64,000 nt of DNA from Epiperipatus broadwayi (GCA_028023455.1 JAQFVV010006312.1:3331835-3395834); one strand, 5' to 3'; positions 23,710 to 36,074 are shown, counted from the first letter of the stretch. The notes: generated from the letters alone by a model not told the origin. Made by a program: numbers and translations.

Positions 23710-24713
23710 CACCTGGGTCTCGTTTTATGCGATAGATAGGTTCCTCAGAAAACACACGCAAATGAAATCACGCAAAAATAGATGTAACTTATCTTGAAAA
23801 AGGGGGGATATGGACTATGATTTTTCAAAAGTCATGTAAAAGCAAAGCACCAACGTAAAATTACGTTAAAAATCGCACAAAAAAAAAAGGGAATAAAATA
23901 TGACTAATAAAAAATTTCAAATTTGAAAAAAATTGATACAAGACAAACTTTTTTTAACTATAATATTTAATTTTATTCAAAATAATATATTTTTATGCAT
24001 AATTTACAGTACAGTAATTTACATTTTTTTATACACGTTTTAATTATTATCGATATTTGCCGACAAACAGGTTCATTTGCAAACTGGTAAAAAAAATCAA
24101 TTCTTCACATGGGAAATACAACTATCACCAACTTCACTCTCATGTTGTGTTAATTGTTTTCTGGTGATAATGTAATTAGTAATTAATCTTTGAGACAATG
24201 ATTTTATTAATTGTTTATGAAGTTCGCAATATCCAGACATACAACCATTTAGCTCTCATTGGAATTTAAGAGCATGTTCGTGATTAGTGTCATTAATAAG
24301 AAAATAATTAAAAATAAACTTGCGGACACTAAATGATTAATAATTGATTATGTTCTTTTTTAAAAAGCAAAAACAGAATGTCATTTAAAATGCAAAATTA
24401 ACATGTACAATGTTTGAACAAATTTACATTATAATCTTGTAAAATTTAATGTGTTTATACATAAAATGTGGAAATCATTATTTTAATTTCATTATTGCAT
24501 AAAGTATTACTATTATAAAGCACTGAAAATATTGAAATTACTAAGATGAAAGTCGAATTCCAATAATGTACTATTACTTTCAATATAATGTAAGTGCACA
24601 AAATTTATTATTTAAAGTAATAGCACATTATTGGAGTTCGACTTTTGGTGAAAGTTGAATTGCGTAACTTCAAAATCATGTTGAATAAGTCCACATAAAA
24701 AGAGACCCAGGAG
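23710..24713. mobile_element. pogo/Tigger-like DNA transposon relic, non-autonomous
   Basis: The ends are inverted: CACCTGGGTCTCGTTTTATG at the left and the complement of CTCCTGGGTCTCTTTTTATG at the right. Each end is flanked by TA (23708-23709 and 24714-24715), the target of Tc1/mariner-type elements. The CTCGTTTTATGCG terminus resembles pogo/Tigger ends. The 1004-bp body has no transposase frame. Class II assignment is firm from TIR plus TA; the Tigger label is inference. Confidence 0.7.
24549..24646. repeat. Inverted repeat inside the pogo-like element
   Basis: Arms of 32 bp (24549-24580 and 24615-24646) share AAAGTCGAATTCCAATAATG / its complement and TATTACTTT, with a 34-base spacer. This could be a nested small MITE or a subterminal hairpin. 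Confidence 0.75.
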
Positions 24714-24839
24714 TATATATATTATTTTAATTTTGATATTGATGATTTAATATGTTTGTAATTTGTTTTGATGAGACATTGTTAATTAGTATTAATTATT
24801 ACCTGTAATGAAAATATAAAATAGTAAATGTAAATTAAA

Positions 24840-25700
24840 GTTATTCACCCTTTACATTATCAATTAGGAGAGATTTATGATACTCTTTTTGAAATTAGAC
24901 ATTTTGATAGCAATGAAATTAAAAATGAAACAAGAGTTTTATATCTTAAAATCGAAGAGTATATATATTCATCTGCTGTTTAATAATTTAGTCTGAGTTT
25001 TAATCCATTTAGTGAAATTCTCAATAACAAAAATGTGAAGATATCACTAATTGTAGAATCTATTGTAAATAAAAACATTGATTGGATATGAATTATAAAG
25101 AAAGTTCTTCAAACTTCAAAAGAATTTCAACATGAACATGTGGATGGAGAAACAGAATTCAAATCTATATTCAAAGTTCAACAAAGAAAGAAAATTTTCA
25201 GTTTCAATATGAACATCCAGATTAACAACTGCAAATGAAAGAAGATAAATTTAAAGTCAACATATTCTATACTTATTTAGATACTGCATGGAGTTCTTTA
25301 AATAAATATTTTGAACAGATCAAAACATATGTTGATTATTTAGTTATTTTATACAGGATTTTGGAATTGGGAATAAAGATTTGTAAAAAAATTGTAATGT
25401 CATACAAATTATTTTGACAGATGGTAAAAATAAAGATATACACACTATATAAATTTTTGACATGATTCTATAAATTGAAGTCCCTTTAGATATTTCTAAA
25501 TTTATAGTGTCAAATAATTAATCTTTTCCAAATTTTACAATAATGAAAAAAATTATATTATACCATAAATGTAAGTATAGCAAGCAGTGAGCATTCATTT
25601 TCAAAACTTAATTTAATTAAATGTACATAAAAACAACTCTATCACAAATAAGGTAGACAGTTAGCATTATTTTTTTTATTACAAATGATATATGTAAGCT
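24840..25700 (+). pseudogene. Decayed hAT-family transposase (ZMYM1-like)
   Basis: Broken plus-strand frames give, in order, a helical GEIYDTLFEIRHFDSNEIKN segment, then EFKSIFKVQQRKKIF. Next is FKVNIFYTYLDTAWSSLN followed by KYFEQIK (codons within 25235-25417). Last is VSIASSEHSFSKLNLIK (25571-25621). The last matches the signature I-A-S-(A/S)-E-x-S-F-S-K-L-x-x-I-K of the hAT C-terminal dimerisation region, and the FKVN..Y..LD...SLN..FE pattern matches the preceding part of ZMYM1-like hAT transposases. Stops and frame changes show it is dead. It lies just downstream of the pogo-like element but is unrelated to it. No hAT termini were found around it. Confidence 0.65.
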
Positions 25701-26404
25701 TGTAAATTCTCTTTTTATGAAATATAACAAATTATTATTTTAAAATTGAAATCTAGTTTTAATCAAATAATTTCATTGAAACAAACTATAAAATTATGTA
25801 TATATTAACTAGAATAAAACTGCAAAATTTTAAAAAATGCCTATATAAAATTAAAAATTAAAATTCTTTGCTATAGCCAGCTTTGGCATATTCCGCCATC
25901 TTAAGTAGCAATACGTTAAAATTTAAATATTATCAAACTCTCACACCAGTAACATTCCCACGTGAATTACCTACTTTCCATATATATATTACTTGTAGGA
26001 GAATTGCATAAAACATTGTAATTTTTTTATATATTTCACATCAAATTTTGTGAAATTTATTTGTCCACTGTTTTTTTATTTTGAAAAGTCACTACCCTAA
26101 CATTTTGTCAAATTGTATGGCCATGGCTTACTAATAAAACCTGCATTTGTAAATTATGTTTTTATTAAATATAATAAATGTTTATTTTCAAATTTAATTC
26201 TCGTTTTAATCAAATTGTTAAATTGAAGGAACTATAAAACAATATATATATATATATCAAAAAATGATCAAATTTCAAATCAAAACTTGTTCATAATGTT
26301 GTCTTTGCAACGTAATATATTAAAAATAATTCAATAAAAAATTATTTAATAAGACAATTTTTATAATAATATTATGTTTAATTAACCTCATCAACCTGGA
26401 TTTT
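25701..26404. other. No gene recognised
   Basis: AT-rich, noncoding in all frames as far as can be seen. Confidence 0.45.
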
Positions 26405-26492
26405 GCCCGTATATTGGAGCCTTAAGAAGATGTAAATACACTTAAAGTTATATTATAATTATTTCTATTTTACAGCAACTCCATCTACGGGC
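26405..26492. repeat. Short inverted repeat, 14-15 bp arms
   Basis: GCCCGTATATTGGAG (26405-26419) pairs with CTCCATCTACGGGC (26479-26492). These GC-rich arms stand out from the surroundings and could mark the 3' part of the Penelope-like element that reads leftward from 27.2 kb. Confidence 0.5.
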
Positions 26493-26781
26493 TTCATTTT
26501 ACATTACAATATTAAAGTTAAAATAAATATTCTATTTCCTATTCATTACATACATAAATAATTATACATAATATTTACTTTTAAATTATAATCATGTATT
26601 TATATTATACAATCACATATTTGTACTTTAATGTTATTTATCATTCCTAATTTTCTCTTTCTTACATATTATAACTATATTTAATAATTTAAACCCAATA
26701 TAATTAGAATGATAATCATCTATAAAAATATATACATATAATTTATCTATAATTATACTTAATTTAAATTAAATTTTCCAG

Positions 26782-27250
26782 CTATCTAATAACACCCATT
26801 TTCCAGACAACTTTACATTTTCCAAAATTCTCTTGTATATACAAAGATCCATAACATATCCTCTCACTATACTTCTTTACATATTTAATTACTTGAATGT
26901 TTTTTTCACAATTTATTCTATGTCCAGTATTTAAAAAATGTAGATAAATCCCTGATCTCATATTCTTCCTTTTAATTGCTCTATCATGTTCTTTACCACC
27001 TTCTAATGCAGTTTTCTCTGTCTGACTAATATATATCTTGTTACAAAATTCACAAATAATCTTACACACTAACCCAGCTATATCATTCTCATTATTATTT
27101 TCTATATTACAAATCCATTTCCCTAATGATCTACTGTTTTTCCATCCTATATTAATATTATTAGGTAATTTTTCCTTTATCAATTCTTTATATACTTTAT
27201 CAAAATATGGAATTGAAATCCATTTATTATTTATAGTTAATTTGTGATTA
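26782..27250 (-). pseudogene. C-terminal part of a Penelope-like element ORF with GIY-YIG-type domain
   Basis: The minus-strand frame has an uninterrupted 133 codons (26782-27183) and the coding signal extends upstream to about 27250. It reads ISIPYFDKVYKELIKEKLP, then a LVCKIICEFCNKIYISQT segment, EHDRAIKR, FLNTGHRI and a conserved C-terminal tail. The patterns C-x2-C-(N/x)K-x-Y-I-x-x-T, the E-H-x-x-A-I-(K/R) and the T-G-H are those of the GIY-YIG endonuclease region fused to the C-terminus of Penelope-like reverse transcriptases. Here Y-I-S-Q-T replaces the usual Y-I-G-x-T. The RT core is missing, replaced upstream by an (AT)n tract, so the copy is defunct. It is read from the same family as the inverted copies at 33-36 kb by the shared 27.5/36.2-kb terminal motif. 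Confidence 0.7.
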
Positions 27251-27270
27251 TTATAATATCTACTATCTTC

Positions 27271-27387
<117 letters not shown>

Positions 27388-27489
27388 TTTTTACTCATAT
27401 TGTTTAAAACTTCTCTTTATTTCTGAAAGTATTGCCCTAAATTAAATTAAAATATCTTCTTCAATAAATATAATAACCAATCTTTCTTA

Positions 27490-27600
27490 TTGCAATGCCA
27501 AATGTATATAATATAATATTAAATCATCTATGCACTTTATCATTGTTTCACAATGCTTTCAATTTTCTTCAGAACTATAACATAATACAAATATATGAAT
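27490..27600 (-). ncRNA. PLE terminal segment with hammerhead-ribozyme-like core
   Basis: On the minus strand the order is CTGAAGA, a short AAATT, GAAA, then a hairpin with CATTGT/ACAATG stem, then TA. This fits the hammerhead core CUGANGA - stem II - GAAA - stem III - UH, including an A15.1-U16.1 pair and A at the cleavage position. Stem II is almost absent and stem I is weak, so activity is doubtful. Hammerhead motifs are known in the pseudo-LTRs of Penelope-like elements. The same segment recurs on the plus strand at 36235-36340. Confidence 0.4.
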
Positions 27601-29931
27601 ATAAATATACATTAACATATAATTTATATACATCTCTATACATTTTATGTATATAATTCATATATATATATATATATATATATAGTGATCATCTGAATGG
27701 GCACAAGGGTTTAAGATACTTTGTATCTTAATTAAATAGTTATATTAAAAAAAAAATTGAAATAGCCTTAGAATTTTAAATTTTTTTGCTGGAGATTGCT
27801 TAAAGCTTGGATATGGGTTGCTTATGCAGTTTATTGACCACTTTATAGGTATTCATTATTATTAGTGTGGTTAATGAGATATTTAATATAAGGAAGAGGG
27901 GTTGTTTATTAATGGAATTGATACATTTTTCAGAAAGATGCAAAGTTATTTTATATTATGGTAGTATTAGTTGAATGGTTTTAAAATCCTTTATTCATTG
28001 ATACTTATCTATTTTGTCAACAATTAATAGCCATTTCAATTATATTTAGTTAAGATAGTTTAATATTTAGGTTGTAGTACATGTGTATGCATGTATGACT
28101 CTGCATCATTTTCATTTCATTTTCATCTTTTGATAACAGCAAACAATAGTATAATCACAATAAAAAACATTTAAATTACAATAATTATCTTAAATAATTT
28201 ACAAATATATATTTCTTTCCAATGATTAATAGATAGTTGAATCAATAGATTATTTTACAAATTAAATAAATTATTAATCATTTTTATTTAATAGTTAATT
28301 AATATTCATTTTTTTTCAAGCTTGTAAAAGCTATTTATTTTATTATTATTTTTATCTTGATTTTAATTCTAAAAATTCAAAGCGATTTTTTTTTTTTTGT
28401 AAAGATTTTTTTTGCATATGTAATTAGTGGAGATAGAAGAAAAAGCATGGGAGGAACCTTGGAAGGAAATGAACTTTGCTAAAGAGAGTTATTTAACAAA
28501 GATCTCCAGTGAAAAATTGGCTTTATGTAATGTAACTGTAAACAGTAAACAGTGTTTCATTTATTGTGGAAATTAAAGCTATTTGCTGAAGCCAAATTGA
28601 CTTTGAAAAGACTTTGGAGTAAAATTTCTAAAGGGTCTCAAGAAATTTATTATGGGACAAGTTAATTTTGGAATGCAGATTTAAATTTTTAAAAAAGGTA
28701 CTCAGTTTACTTTATTCTCCTTAATTAAAACTTTTGAATTTAACCTCTTTATGACTATTGCTCTTTTAAAAATGTATGTTAATAACATCCAGTCTACATT
28801 ACTTCACTTAATTATCATTTTAAATAGGAATAAATGGCATGAGTATTATTGTTGTGTCATTAACCAACGTGTGTTCTTTTAATATATATGGAAACACATG
28901 CAGAACTATTTTACGGAATATATTTTAATTGTTCACTATCTTCCGTCCTGTATTTTTGTGAGGATTAAACAAAATTAAGGACATGCATATTTAATAAATC
29001 ATGCCATGTTTAAATTCATCATAAAGAGATAGAAGTATTTATTTATATGATATTTCTGGAAATGAAGGAAGTAAAATGTGAGCTACTTCAAATTAAGTAT
29101 CTGTTTAAATCGAATAGAAGGATAGAAATGCTGGTAATTTTTGTTCTCTTTGATGAAGATGGAAAATAAAACGAAGTATTATTAAATTCTATTCAATAAA
29201 CTACTAAAAAAATAATTATGGATTCAATTTAAAACTACAACAGAATAAGTGAAATAATTCCTGGCCAACAGTAATTAAGAATTTATTATATTCTCGTCAT
29301 AATAGAAGATAAATTGATTGCTTAGGTATGATACAGTAACTTAAATAACTTTGTTATGGACATTGAAGATGCTGGGTCCTATTTAAGCATGACTATATTT
29401 TTTGGTTATCCTACAGCAGTTTATTTTAGTTTAAAATTCAGTTTGGAATATGTCCCATATTGTTTCATAAACCTGGAACCGAGCTTTGCAAGTGAACTTT
29501 TATTTTAAGTTACAAAACTAATAACCTTTGTGTTTTTTTTTATTGCTTGTCATAATTAATGTATATGATAGGTAGATAGGCTTCTTTATTATTATGTTCA
29601 TTTATAATCTGTGTTATTTTGATCTTCGAGACCATCTCTGAAGCGTATCTGAATGAGTAGTATGCTGGTAATAACTGATTGTATTCAAATAAGTTTATTG
29701 TTCTTTTACAAAGGTAAAAAAAAACAAGTATTTTTTATATATATTATTAGAGAGGTTTATATTTATTTTGCATACTTTATTATCTCAAAGTGAGAATTAT
29801 TATTTTTTTTTTGAATCAACGAACGTATAATAGAAATAGTTTGTTAGATATGAAAAAAAGTTCATTCGTAATAATTAGAACCATTAAATTTTAAAAAGTA
29901 ACCTAAAGTTTATTAAATTAAAAGTTATACC
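27601..29931. other. No gene recognised
   Basis: Contains a short (AT)n at about 27660-27684 and a poly-T run near 28388. The segment 28430-28700 is slightly less AT-rich but has stops in all frames. Confidence 0.45.
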
Positions 29932-29935
29932 TTAA

Positions 29936-30682
29936 CCCTTAAACCGCTAATTTTATCATTGGTTGTATCAGATAAAAATCAAATCTTTTAATTGGCCAAC
30001 TCACAAACTGAAGACAAAGCCTATTGTTAAAACATATTCTCCTATAATATTAAATTCAACTCAGATACGTTTATAAAAAGTATATAATTAATTTTTAAGG
30101 TTGTGAAGACAACGAAAGTTCTTTCAAAAATAAATTGCTATTTATTTATTCTAAGATATTCAATATCGGCAACATAAAAGTTATAATTTAAACAAAAAGA
30201 TCGACTTTTACGTTATAGAAAAGTAAATATTTCTTTTTATTACAACTTCAATATTTGTACTAAAATCTTCAATATTTTTCGAAAATAATTTTGTTTTTTT
30301 ATTATTCTCTCTGAAAATTATGTTTAATTTCCATAAATATTATTTAATAATAATTTAAATCGTATTCGAAATGAAAATCTCAGCGTTTTTCTTTATTTTC
30401 TTTGATCAGGCAGTTTCTTTGTTCTTTCCAGCCAATCAGAATGTCTTTTTCGGCTGAGAGCATGCTAAGAACCAATCACAAATAATGTTCCTTCTTTGTT
30501 TAGGTTTAAATGCGTTTTTTTTCTATTTTTTACTTCTAAAATAAATCGGAAGATGTCACCATCGTACAGAACTTTTAAAAACGAATTCAATACGTATTTA
30601 ACGAATTTTTTCGTATGAAAACGGGCTGAGTTAGAGTGATTTCAGATGTCGACGAGGAGCCTCGTCGGACGCGGGAAAAGGG
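29936..30682. mobile_element. piggyBac-type MITE, copy 1
   Basis: The element is flanked by TTAA on both sides (29932-29935 and 30683-30686). It starts CCCTTAAACCGC and ends GCGGGAAAAGGG, giving inverted CCCTT ends typical of piggyBac. A perfect palindrome CGACGAGG-AG-CCTCGTCG lies just inside the right end. It is 747 bp without transposase. A diverged copy is at 59989-60757. Confidence 0.8.
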
Positions 30683-30686
30683 TTAA

Positions 30687-32884
30687 TGCAATATTTAATT
30701 ATCATATTACCTGCTTAGTGTGTAATTTAGAGTTAATATTATATATACTTTTATTCGTGGGTGTGTGTTTGTTTTGAACAATTATGATATTTGTTTGACA
30801 AAGTTCAGTTTGCGAATATTTTATGCATAAATTTCGTACACTGTTGTATTCTACTGAGTTGAATGGATTGGTATATAATCTGTATGTATTTATCTGCCAG
30901 CATGGATTTATAATGTTCGATATTTAGAAAAGCTATGAGAATAGAAAGAAATCTGATTGTGTTATAATGTCTGTAGGGATAAACGATCTTGCTTATTTAG
31001 TATATGTTAATAATTTTCCATGAGTAGAGCCTAGTTTATTTTATATGCATATGATTAATGATATTTTTTTGAAGTGATGTTCTTAGGGCCCTGGTGATGA
31101 GGAAATAAGTCCTCACCAATAGTGTATTTAGAAGTAGATGAGTTATTGTTGAAATATGATTAAATGATGTTTAGGAAGTTATGTGACGTTTTTTCTTAGA
31201 TTCTTGGTAATGAGGAATTGTAAAAGTGTTCAGTAAGAGTTATCTGCTCCTCATGTAGATTCCCCTTATAATGTATAGTATATATAATCATGAAAATATA
31301 GCTTTGTGTTAATTAATATGTGGCTAGATAAATTGTTAGATTAACTCTTGATGTAGTATTAGTGTCATATTTTATTGATGAAATACGACATTGTTCGAAA
31401 TAAAATAATTGTATGATATTTTCTTAATGAATGAAGAGTTTATAGAAAAGATTGTTTTATATTATTGCTGCTTGAACGTACACACACACGCGTAATATAA
31501 ATAATATCGCATATATAAAGTATAGAATTATTGAAATTAAAATGAGGAATAAATGTTTCTTTGAAATACATTACATTCATTTAATAGAAGTATAAATTAT
31601 TAAGATTAAAACGGGAGGTAAATATTTTAAAATATAGTGTATTTATTTAAATAATGGTTATAAATCATCAAATCATCAGAATAAACATGATTGTGTTGCT
31701 ATAAATGAAAGGTATACATAATTGAAAGTGATTATTCGTCAATTAGAGAAAGTTGCTTTGCTGAAAGCCAAATATAAGTAATTTGATTTATTTTGTTAAT
31801 CAAGAGTAATATCCTCTCAAAAGTATTTTTTTGTGCTAATAATATAACATGTTATTTATTTATTGTCATGGAGATGAAACATGTAGGCAAAGTATGTGTT
31901 CAAAGTCAGGATATTTAAGTTTTGTTATTAATTTGCTTTGATAGTAGGGATAATCCCGAACTGATGCTAAAAATTTATTTGATAATTTAAAAATCTGTGA
32001 AACAAATAGTCCATTTGTAAATATTATGTTAAACCAAGTTTATTTTATTGTAATAAATGATTTGCTTTAGTTATTTAAAATCTTAAGAACTGTGTCTTGA
32101 GTTGTTCTTGTATACATTTATGTTTTCCATTTCCACTTCTCCAAATTTATAAATCTATTACAAAATAGATATATTATTTTAGAGTTATAATATTAAATTT
32201 GCTAATGTCTGACAATATTGTTTTTCTTAATCCAAACATTATAAAGAACATTTGCCACTTGATAAACGTATGAGAAAGGTTGCCAAGTCAGTATATTTGT
32301 TAGATGATGATATGAGATTAAAATACCCTATCTCTGTAATTATCTTATTATTGAAACACAGTAAAATATTTTAGTCAATTTATTTCATTACATTTTTATC
32401 ACACTTTAGAATTATCATTTATGGGCCAATGTATTTTATTTAATTCAACTGTGTTTGTTAAAATTCCCTGAGTTCTTATTGTTTATTTCTTGATTGGAAT
32501 TAAAGTAGATGTTTAGATTATGATATGCCAAGTCATAGAATTGTTTAAGGATATAATTATAGCAAGCTGATATGTGTTATACTTGGATGAAGAAAGAAGT
32601 TAAGTTTAAAGTATATTTTAATAGACTGTACCAAATAAACATTATGATTCTTTATTCTACAATTAATTAACAAAGGAATTTACATTATGTTAAATGTTTT
32701 ACAATATTTCTTCTTTTATTCATTTATTATCATATATCTTATGAACTGCCTATAGTCTCCCACTGAGCTGAGCTGAACATAAACTTAAATATAGAGTCTC
32801 AGTAATAATATTGTATTATATATTTTGTTATATTGTTCTACTCATTAATAGAACTGGTGCCTGGTGTTGGGAGTGTAGGTTATA
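30687..32884. other. No gene recognised
   Basis: AT-rich sequence. A short GATGAGG...CCTCACC hairpin lies near 31091-31120 with a weaker echo near 31200. Confidence 0.45.
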
Positions 32885-33280
32885 ATATATATACATAATT
32901 ATATACATATATAACTATATGTATACAACTTATATAATTCTGTATATACATTTTATAATCATCATTTATTTATTACCTATTAAATATCATTATATATTAT
33001 ATATTTTACACTTTTTGTATTTTACACTTATTTAAAACCTCCTATAATCATATATATTCTATTTTTATTTTTTATTTTACTTTTATTACTCTTTTAAATA
33101 TTTTACACTAATTTAATATTTTTATACTTTACATTATTATTATTTATTTTATTAACAATCAGTATTTATAATTTATTCATTCATTTATTTATAATTTACT
33201 TTAATTTATAATAATTAAATATAATATATCAATCCCACAGTTCTTTCCAAAATAGTTCATAAATGTCCAATATAGAAATA

Positions 33281-33690
33281 AAACAAACAAAACTCCTTTA
33301 TAAAAACTTGTTTTTTATATGACTATAATGATGAAAAAGAAATCCAACAGAAGAGAAAATAAAATAAAAGGTTTTTAAATAAATGTTTTAAAGGATATAT
33401 ATAGTTTAAAAAAAAGAAATAAAATGTTTGTGTTTAGGTTGTGATTGTTTGTAATAAAAAGGGGAATGGGAGATAAGGTAAATTTTTGGTTATGAATAAA
33501 TTTTGTAATTTTTAATTTAATATGTTTATTTTTTTTTTTTTGGAATATGTGATGTTTATTATATATATAATATTTTATTTTAGTGTACCTTGAAAAAGAC
33601 TATATGAAATAGTCGAAATGTTGGATTTCTTTTTCATCCTTATAGTCATATAAAAAACAAGTTTTAAAAGAAAGGGGTTTTGTTTGTTTT
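33281..33690. repeat. Inverted repeat (70-bp arms) in the extra block of the left palindrome arm
   Basis: Arms 33281-33348 and 33620-33690 share GTTGGATTTCTTTTTCAT, TATAGTCATATAAAAAACAAG and TTTTGTTTGTTT in opposite orientation. Before the right arm lies TTGAAAAAGACTAT...ATAGTCGAAATG, a six-base-pair stem between hammerhead-like boxes but with a mutated CUGANGA box. Possibly a PLE terminal segment or a separate insertion. Confidence 0.65.
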
Positions 33691-33699
33691 TTTAATCTA

Positions 33700-34713
33700 T
33701 AATATTATTATCTTAATCATATTTTACCTACCTTTGTTGTTATATCTTCAAAACTCCACTGCTAAATTCAAATTTTAAAAATTAGTTCTATTTTTAATAC
33801 TCCCTTTTTAAATTTATTACATAACTAAATCTTTCAATTTTTTATTTTATTTTATATCAAAATTTTTTTCAGGCCCAAATCTCTATTTAAAATTGGTTTA
33901 ATACCTCTTTTCTTATCTCTTTTATTATCTCTAAATTGTATCATCCTTATACAATCCTTTTCAAACTCATGTTCTGTTTCTAATTTATATAAATATATCA
34001 GTGAATTTCATCATACTTAGGTTGAAATAGTCTTCAATATATTATTTTTTTGTTTCTTCTACATAATTTACTTTTAAATTATTAATTTGACACTTTTTAC
34101 AATTAATCTCATATATTCCATTTATTTCATTATCTGAATTTTTATCATATATACTAATATACTTATTTTCTAAAATACTAATCATATTCTTTTTTTTTTG
34201 AATACTTTAACATTTAATACATTACCAATTTTTTTATTAATTTTACCTATAATTTTATTTAAATTTTTAACTACAAAATTATTTCCTGTCTTTATACCTA
34301 TATAATTAACTTTATTAATAATGCTTTATTCTTTATTATTATTTATATATTCTATCTTATTTTTTATTAATCTAATATTATCATTTATAAATTTATTTGG
34401 ATAATCATTATTTATAATTTCTTTTTTAATTAAATCTATTTGTTTAACATAATCTTCTTTACTTGAATAATAATTTAGTATTCTATGAATTTTAGAATGT
34501 ATTATATTTACTTTATATTTTATATTTATATTTGAATGGCAATTAGTTATATCATTATCTATATTACTTTTTTTATGAATTGATGTTTCAATCCTATATT
34601 TTCTATCTTCATATCACTTCCTCAATTTTATATCTAAATATGTCAGTAAATTATTTTCTTCTCTTTCTACAATAAATTTAATATTCTTATCCATCTAATT
34701 AACATCATGTATA
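33700..34713 (-). pseudogene. Penelope-like reverse-transcriptase C-terminal region, left copy
   Basis: Minus-strand frames read MDKNIKFIVEREENNLLTYL, then DIKLRK, IETSIHKKSNIDND, a HRILNYYSSKEDYVKQIDLI run and NDYPNKFINDNIRLI. Further along come NEINGIYEI... with CKKC, and TEHEFEKDCIRMI. The order F-x-V-E-x-E-x-x-N-x-L-x-(F/Y)-L-D-I, T-S-I-x-(R/K)-K, R-x-L-x-x-x-S-x-x-E, and a G-(I/V)-Y-x-I-x-C-x-x-C motif is that of Penelope-like elements (end of RT, linker, start of GIY-YIG). At least three stops or frameshifts make it a pseudogene. It is 5'-truncated at the palindrome centre. Confidence 0.7.
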
Positions 34714-34734
34714 AAACACAAAGATAGATAGATT

Positions 34735-35565
34735 TATTTATAAAGGATGTTAATAACATTGATGTGAATATTAAATTTATTGTAGAAAAAAAAATAATTT
34801 ACTGATATATTTAGATATAAAATTGATGAAGTTGTATAAAAAAGAGAAATGTAGGACTGAAACATCAATTCATAAGAAAAATAATATAGATAATAATATA
34901 AGTAATTGACATTCAAATATATATATATAAAGCCTAAAGTAAATACAATATACTCTACAATTGATTGAGTAGTAAATTATTGTTCAAGTAAAAAAGATTA
35001 TGTTAACAAATAGATTTAAATAAAAAATTATAAATAATGTTATCCAAATAAATTTATAAATTATAATATGAGATTAATAGGAAATAATATGGAATATATA
35101 AATAATAATAAAAAACAAAGAAGTACTAATAAAATTAATTATATAATAGGAATAAAGATATGACATAATTATGTAGTTAAAAATTTAAATAAATTTATAG
35201 ATAAAATTACAAAAAAAATTGGTAATGTATTACATGTTAAAGCCATCAATAAAAAGAGAAAAAATATGATTACTATTTTAGAAAAATAAGTATATTAGTA
35301 TTTATGATTAAAATTCAGATAATGAAATAAACAGAATATATGAGATGAATTGTAAAAAGTGTCAAACTAATAATTTTAAAGTAAATTATGTAAGAGAAAC
35401 AAAAATCACTAACATATTTAAATAAATTAAAAACAGAGCATGAGTTTGAAAGGGTTGTATAAGAATTATATAACTTACAGATAATAAAATTAATAAAAAA
35501 TAAGACGCAATTTATATTAGTAATATTAAACAAGTTTTAAATAGAGATTTGGGTCTGAAAATTTT
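34735..35565 (+). pseudogene. Penelope-like reverse-transcriptase C-terminal region, right copy
   Basis: The plus strand repeats the left copy: KDVNNIDVNIKFIVEK, NNLLIYLDIKL, TSIHKKNNIDNNI, a region aligned with the linker, then MKCKKCQT and a LNRDLGLK end. It has more stops than the left copy. It begins within a few codons of where the left copy begins, which favours an inverted duplication over two independent insertions. Confidence 0.65.
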
Positions 35566-36074
35566 TTTTGATATAAAATAATATAAAAAATTGAAAGATT
35601 TAGTTATATAAAAATAGGAAGAAGAAGCTGATAATAATATAAATGTAAAATTTAAAGAGGGAGTTACCAAAAATACCATTGTAATTTTAAAATTTGAATT
35701 TAGCAGTTGAGTTTTAAAGATATAAAAAAAGTAGGTAAAAATAAGTTTAAGATAATAATATTATAGATTAAAGTAAATTATAAATAACTGAATTAATAAA
35801 TTATAAATATTGATTGTTAATAAAATGAATAATAACAATGTAAAGTATAAAAGTATTAAATTAGAGTTAAATGTTTAAAATAATAATAAGAGTAAAGTAC
35901 AAAATAAAAATGGAATATATATCATTATAGGAGGTTTAAATGATAAGTATATAATGAAAAAATTGTAAAATATATAATATATAATAATATTTAAAAGGTA
36001 ATAAATAAATGATGATTATAAGATGTATATAAGTTGTATACATGACTTGCTTTATTAGTTATATATGTATGTAG

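Larger units (their letters stand above)
32885..36070. repeat. Imperfect palindrome of about 3.2 kb made of two inverted PLE copies
   Basis: The left arm (about 32885-34713) reads as the reverse complement of the right arm (34735-36070) along its whole length, apart from a block of about 465 bp present only in the left arm (about 33230-33693). The centre is near 34724. Matching landmarks include ACAACTTATATA / TATATAAGTTGT at the outer edges, CTCCTATAATC / ATTATAGGAGG, CAGCAGT-type AACTCCACTGC / GCAGTTGAGTT, and the paired coding signals described separately. Divergence between arms looks like 15-25% by eye. Confidence 0.75.

Noticed and set aside
33590-33640. Second hammerhead ribozyme on the plus strand
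   Set aside because: The stem II-like helix is good, but the CUGANGA box is changed (TTGAAAA) and no stem III with UH follows.
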